The notes under the pieces: generated by a model
Told to the model about the DNA's origin: nothing
What the model saw: the letters and a program-made list of their open reading frames with translations, nothing else
The model's database searches: none
Position numbers and translations under genes: made by a program
Part shown: positions 6,894-8,401 of the stretch, piece by piece
Layout of the letters: each line of letters starts with the position of its first letter
How positions within the stretch are numbered: position 1 is the first letter of the stretch
Source: Candidatus Fermentibacteraceae bacterium
Lineage (GTDB): Bacteria > Fermentibacterota > Fermentibacteria > Fermentibacterales > JCC-6
Direction of reading: 5' to 3'
Assembly: GCA_029932015.1 (NCBI GenBank)
Contig: JAOZQW010000026.1
Coordinates: forward strand, 1-8,401
DNA length: 8,401 bases

Positions 6894-8038
6894 TCGCTTG
6901 CCAGATCCCTGTAGAATTGGCATAGTGCTGCAGCAACATCAGTCCATGTTCGCCTTCTGTAACTGGCTTTCAGGGCCAGATCCTTCAGCTCCGCATACCT
7001 GCCGTCTCCTGAGATACCGGTCATCTCGCCGACCCATGCATCTTCGTCTCCAGGTTCGATCAGCACTCCATTACCCCCGATGGTCTCAGGAAGCGCTGCC
7101 GCGCAGGAGGCAATAACAGGTGTGCCGCAGGCAAGAGCTTCGAGGGCAGGGAGACCGAGTCCTTCACACTGACTCGGGAACATGAGCGCTCTTGCTCCCC
7201 TGTAGAGCTGGAGGAGATCCGAGTCATCTATTCCCCTGAGTACTGTCACTCCCTCGGAAGACTGTGGGTCTATCCCGCCCCAACCGCCTGCACCTACAAG
7301 GACAAGCGGGAGATCGAACCCGCTCTGCTTCCTTGCTGCAGAATATGCCTTCAGAAGGAAAGGTATGTTCTTTCGAGGAACAAAATTCCCTACATGGAGC
7401 AGATATCCGCCCGGAGCAAGGATGTGCTTCGCCATAATATCCGGCTCCGGGTCACCGGGTGTGAACAGATCGTCGGCTGCACCTCCTATCGGGCGGACAA
7501 CTAAGGGATCAAGCTGCAGCAGTTCAACAGCTCTCTCAGCAGTCCATCCGGATATTGCGGCAGCTGCCGAACCGGAAAGAAGCATCGCTTTCTCTCTCTC
7601 GGCAAAGCAAACTGTCTCGGCAGTATGCCAGTCAGGATGTTCAATCGCAGTAAGGTCATACATTGTCAAAACTGACAGGCTGCCAGGCGGATGAAAAGGC
7701 TGCACGCCGCTATGATGGTACAGGTCGCATCCGGTCTGTAGAGCCGAGAGCCTCATTGGCCTTGAGCGCTGCTCCCATCCTAACCTGATGGGCGCTCTCC
7801 TGAGATAGGGTATCCTCAGGTAGAAAGGATCATCGAGCCGGACAGACTTCGAAAGAGCCCCGGGCACACCTGGATGAGCGGCAGGGACATCCACCGGCAG
7901 AATTTCAATATCATGATCCGGAGCAGTCGAAGCAAGAGCTTTCCATAGAGATGTGAGATACCGTGACACTCCGCCCAGAGCGTGGGGCACAATGCTCAGG
8001 TCGAACATAACTTTCAGTCTGTGGGAATCATCGCTCAT
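6890..8038 (-). CDS. Family 4 (GT-B) glycosyltransferase, mannosyltransferase-like
   Basis: A 382-residue GT-B transferase of the same broad family as its downstream neighbour but clearly a different subgroup, so the two probably make different linkages. Seen: GGVSRY near the N-terminus (22-27, the acceptor-side glycine loop), HHSG (108-111), GNFVPRKN (217-224, R222/K223 for donor phosphates), and PSQCEGLGLPALEALACGTP (288-307) with a complete EX7E pair, E292 and E300. This pattern resembles O-antigen and capsule mannosyltransferases, but the sugar is an inference. The frame is open upstream to 8353, but that part is out of frame with a better upstream gene. The ATG at 8038 overlaps that gene's stop as ATGA, and GGGTGG lies just upstream. 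The stop overlaps the next start in the same way. Confidence 0.94.
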   Translation of the reverse strand: MSDDSHRLKVMFDLSIVPHALGGVSRYLTSLWKALASTAPDHDIEILPVDVPAAHPGVPGALSKSVRLDDPFYLRIPYLRRAPIRLGWEQRSRPMRLSALQTGCDLYHHSGVQPFHPPGSLSVLTMYDLTAIEHPDWHTAETVCFAEREKAMLLSGSAAAAISGWTAERAVELLQLDPLVVRPIGGAADDLFTPGDPEPDIMAKHILAPGGYLLHVGNFVPRKNIPFLLKAYSAARKQSGFDLPLVLVGAGGWGGIDPQSSEGVTVLRGIDDSDLLQLYRGARALMFPSQCEGLGLPALEALACGTPVIASCAAALPETIGGNGVLIEPGDEDAWVGEMTGISGDGRYAELKDLALKASYRRRTWTDVAAALCQFYRDLASE

Positions 8039-8401
8039 AATACCACCCAGCCATCTTCTCCTGGAACAGCAGTCCAGATGCTGTCCCCCGGATCCGCTCC
8101 AGGGAAGAGAGTCGCATAGAGACTGTCCAGCAGGATCCTGTCCATCGGCTCCATCATCCAGCGGTGATAGAGAACAATGTCGGCTCTGCTGACGGATCTC
8201 ATCAGATCCTCCGGCGTCTCTGTCTGCTCCGGTCTGGCCAGAAAGGAATATATCCTCGTGTATCCGCTTGCCGTCTGGAAGAGTGAATACCTCCTCGCAT
8301 TCGGTTCGACAGGCAATTCCAGGACGACTGCGCCTGCCTCTATCCTGCTGCATTCTTCAGGTATTCGTGAAGAGACAGCCGGAAGAACGGGGACGAACAG
8401 C
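8035..8401 (-). CDS. C-terminal part of a probable polytopic membrane glycosyltransferase (5' end outside the window)
   Basis: The frame is open from the window edge to a TGA at 8037-8035, giving 121 residues with no start needed inside. It contains VVLELPV, then YSLFQTASGYTRIYSFLARP, and later RADIVLYHRW followed by a helical stretch ending in an aromatic, charged tail. The order 'ExP - aromatic/Thr - RP - short strand with YH' resembles the extracytoplasmic C-terminal domain of multi-pass GT39/YfhO-like glycosyltransferases. In those proteins a conserved LELP strand precedes a substrate-proximal loop. This is pattern resemblance, not proven homology, and the membrane segments would lie outside the window. 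Its stop overlaps the ATG of the next gene as ATGA, so it belongs to the glycan operon. A start at the TTG at 8316 is unlikely because the similarity continues upstream of it. Confidence 0.6.
   Translation of the reverse strand, partial: LFVPVLPAVSSRIPEECSRIEAGAVVLELPVEPNARRYSLFQTASGYTRIYSFLARPEQTETPEDLMRSVSRADIVLYHRWMMEPMDRILLDSLYATLFPGADPGDSIWTAVPGEDGWVVL

Noticed and set aside
6894..6923. Ten-residue upstream start for the second family 4 glycosyltransferase
   Set aside because: No ribosome binding site precedes the ATG at 6923, and the ATGA-coupled ATG at 6893 gives the usual family N-terminus.
8039..8353. In-frame N-terminal extension of the mannosyltransferase-like gene
   Set aside because: Its residues look like out-of-frame sequence (many Arg, Gly, Cys), it overlaps a better frame that runs to the window edge, and the ATGA junction at 8038 fits the operon pattern.

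Overview
The window looks like part of a bacterial chromosome of moderate GC (a little over half G+C by eye). Every supported gene lies on the minus strand, so transcription runs from position 8401 towards position 1. A sigma-54-dependent response regulator with its histidine kinase makes a bacterial host near certain, because archaea lack sigma-54. The last gene, however, is GatE, a tRNA-dependent amidotransferase subunit described as archaeal. That mixture suggests an uncultured or deep-branching bacterial lineage. I cannot name a phylum from sequence alone.

Layout in the direction of transcription. (1) 8401-8035: the C-terminal end of a protein that begins outside the window, probably the extracytoplasmic tail of a polytopic membrane glycosyltransferase. 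(2) 8038-6890 and 6893-5649: two GT-B fold, family 4 glycosyltransferases. (3) 5652-4390: a family 2 (GT-A) glycosyltransferase with an extra C-terminal domain. These four genes are joined by three successive 4-bp ATGA stop/start overlaps, so they form one translationally coupled surface-glycan cluster (exopolysaccharide, O-antigen or similar). (4) After 84 bp, 4305-2641 encodes a membrane PAS histidine kinase and, 13 bp later, 2627-1353 encodes an NtrC-type response regulator. (5) After a 170-bp spacer with a good sigma-70-like promoter, 1182-1 encodes a GatE that stops in the middle of its GAD domain at the window edge.

How the parts may work together: the glycosyltransferases would add successive sugars to a lipid-linked glycan on the cytoplasmic face. 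The kinase would sense an extracytoplasmic signal and phosphorylate the regulator, which activates sigma-54 promoters. The linkage to the glycan genes makes control of glycan production an attractive but unproven idea. GatE has its own promoter and is functionally separate: with GatD it would convert Glu-tRNA(Gln) to Gln-tRNA(Gln). No RNA genes, CRISPR arrays, insertion sequences or attachment sites were seen, and no stretch over 300 bases lacks a gene.
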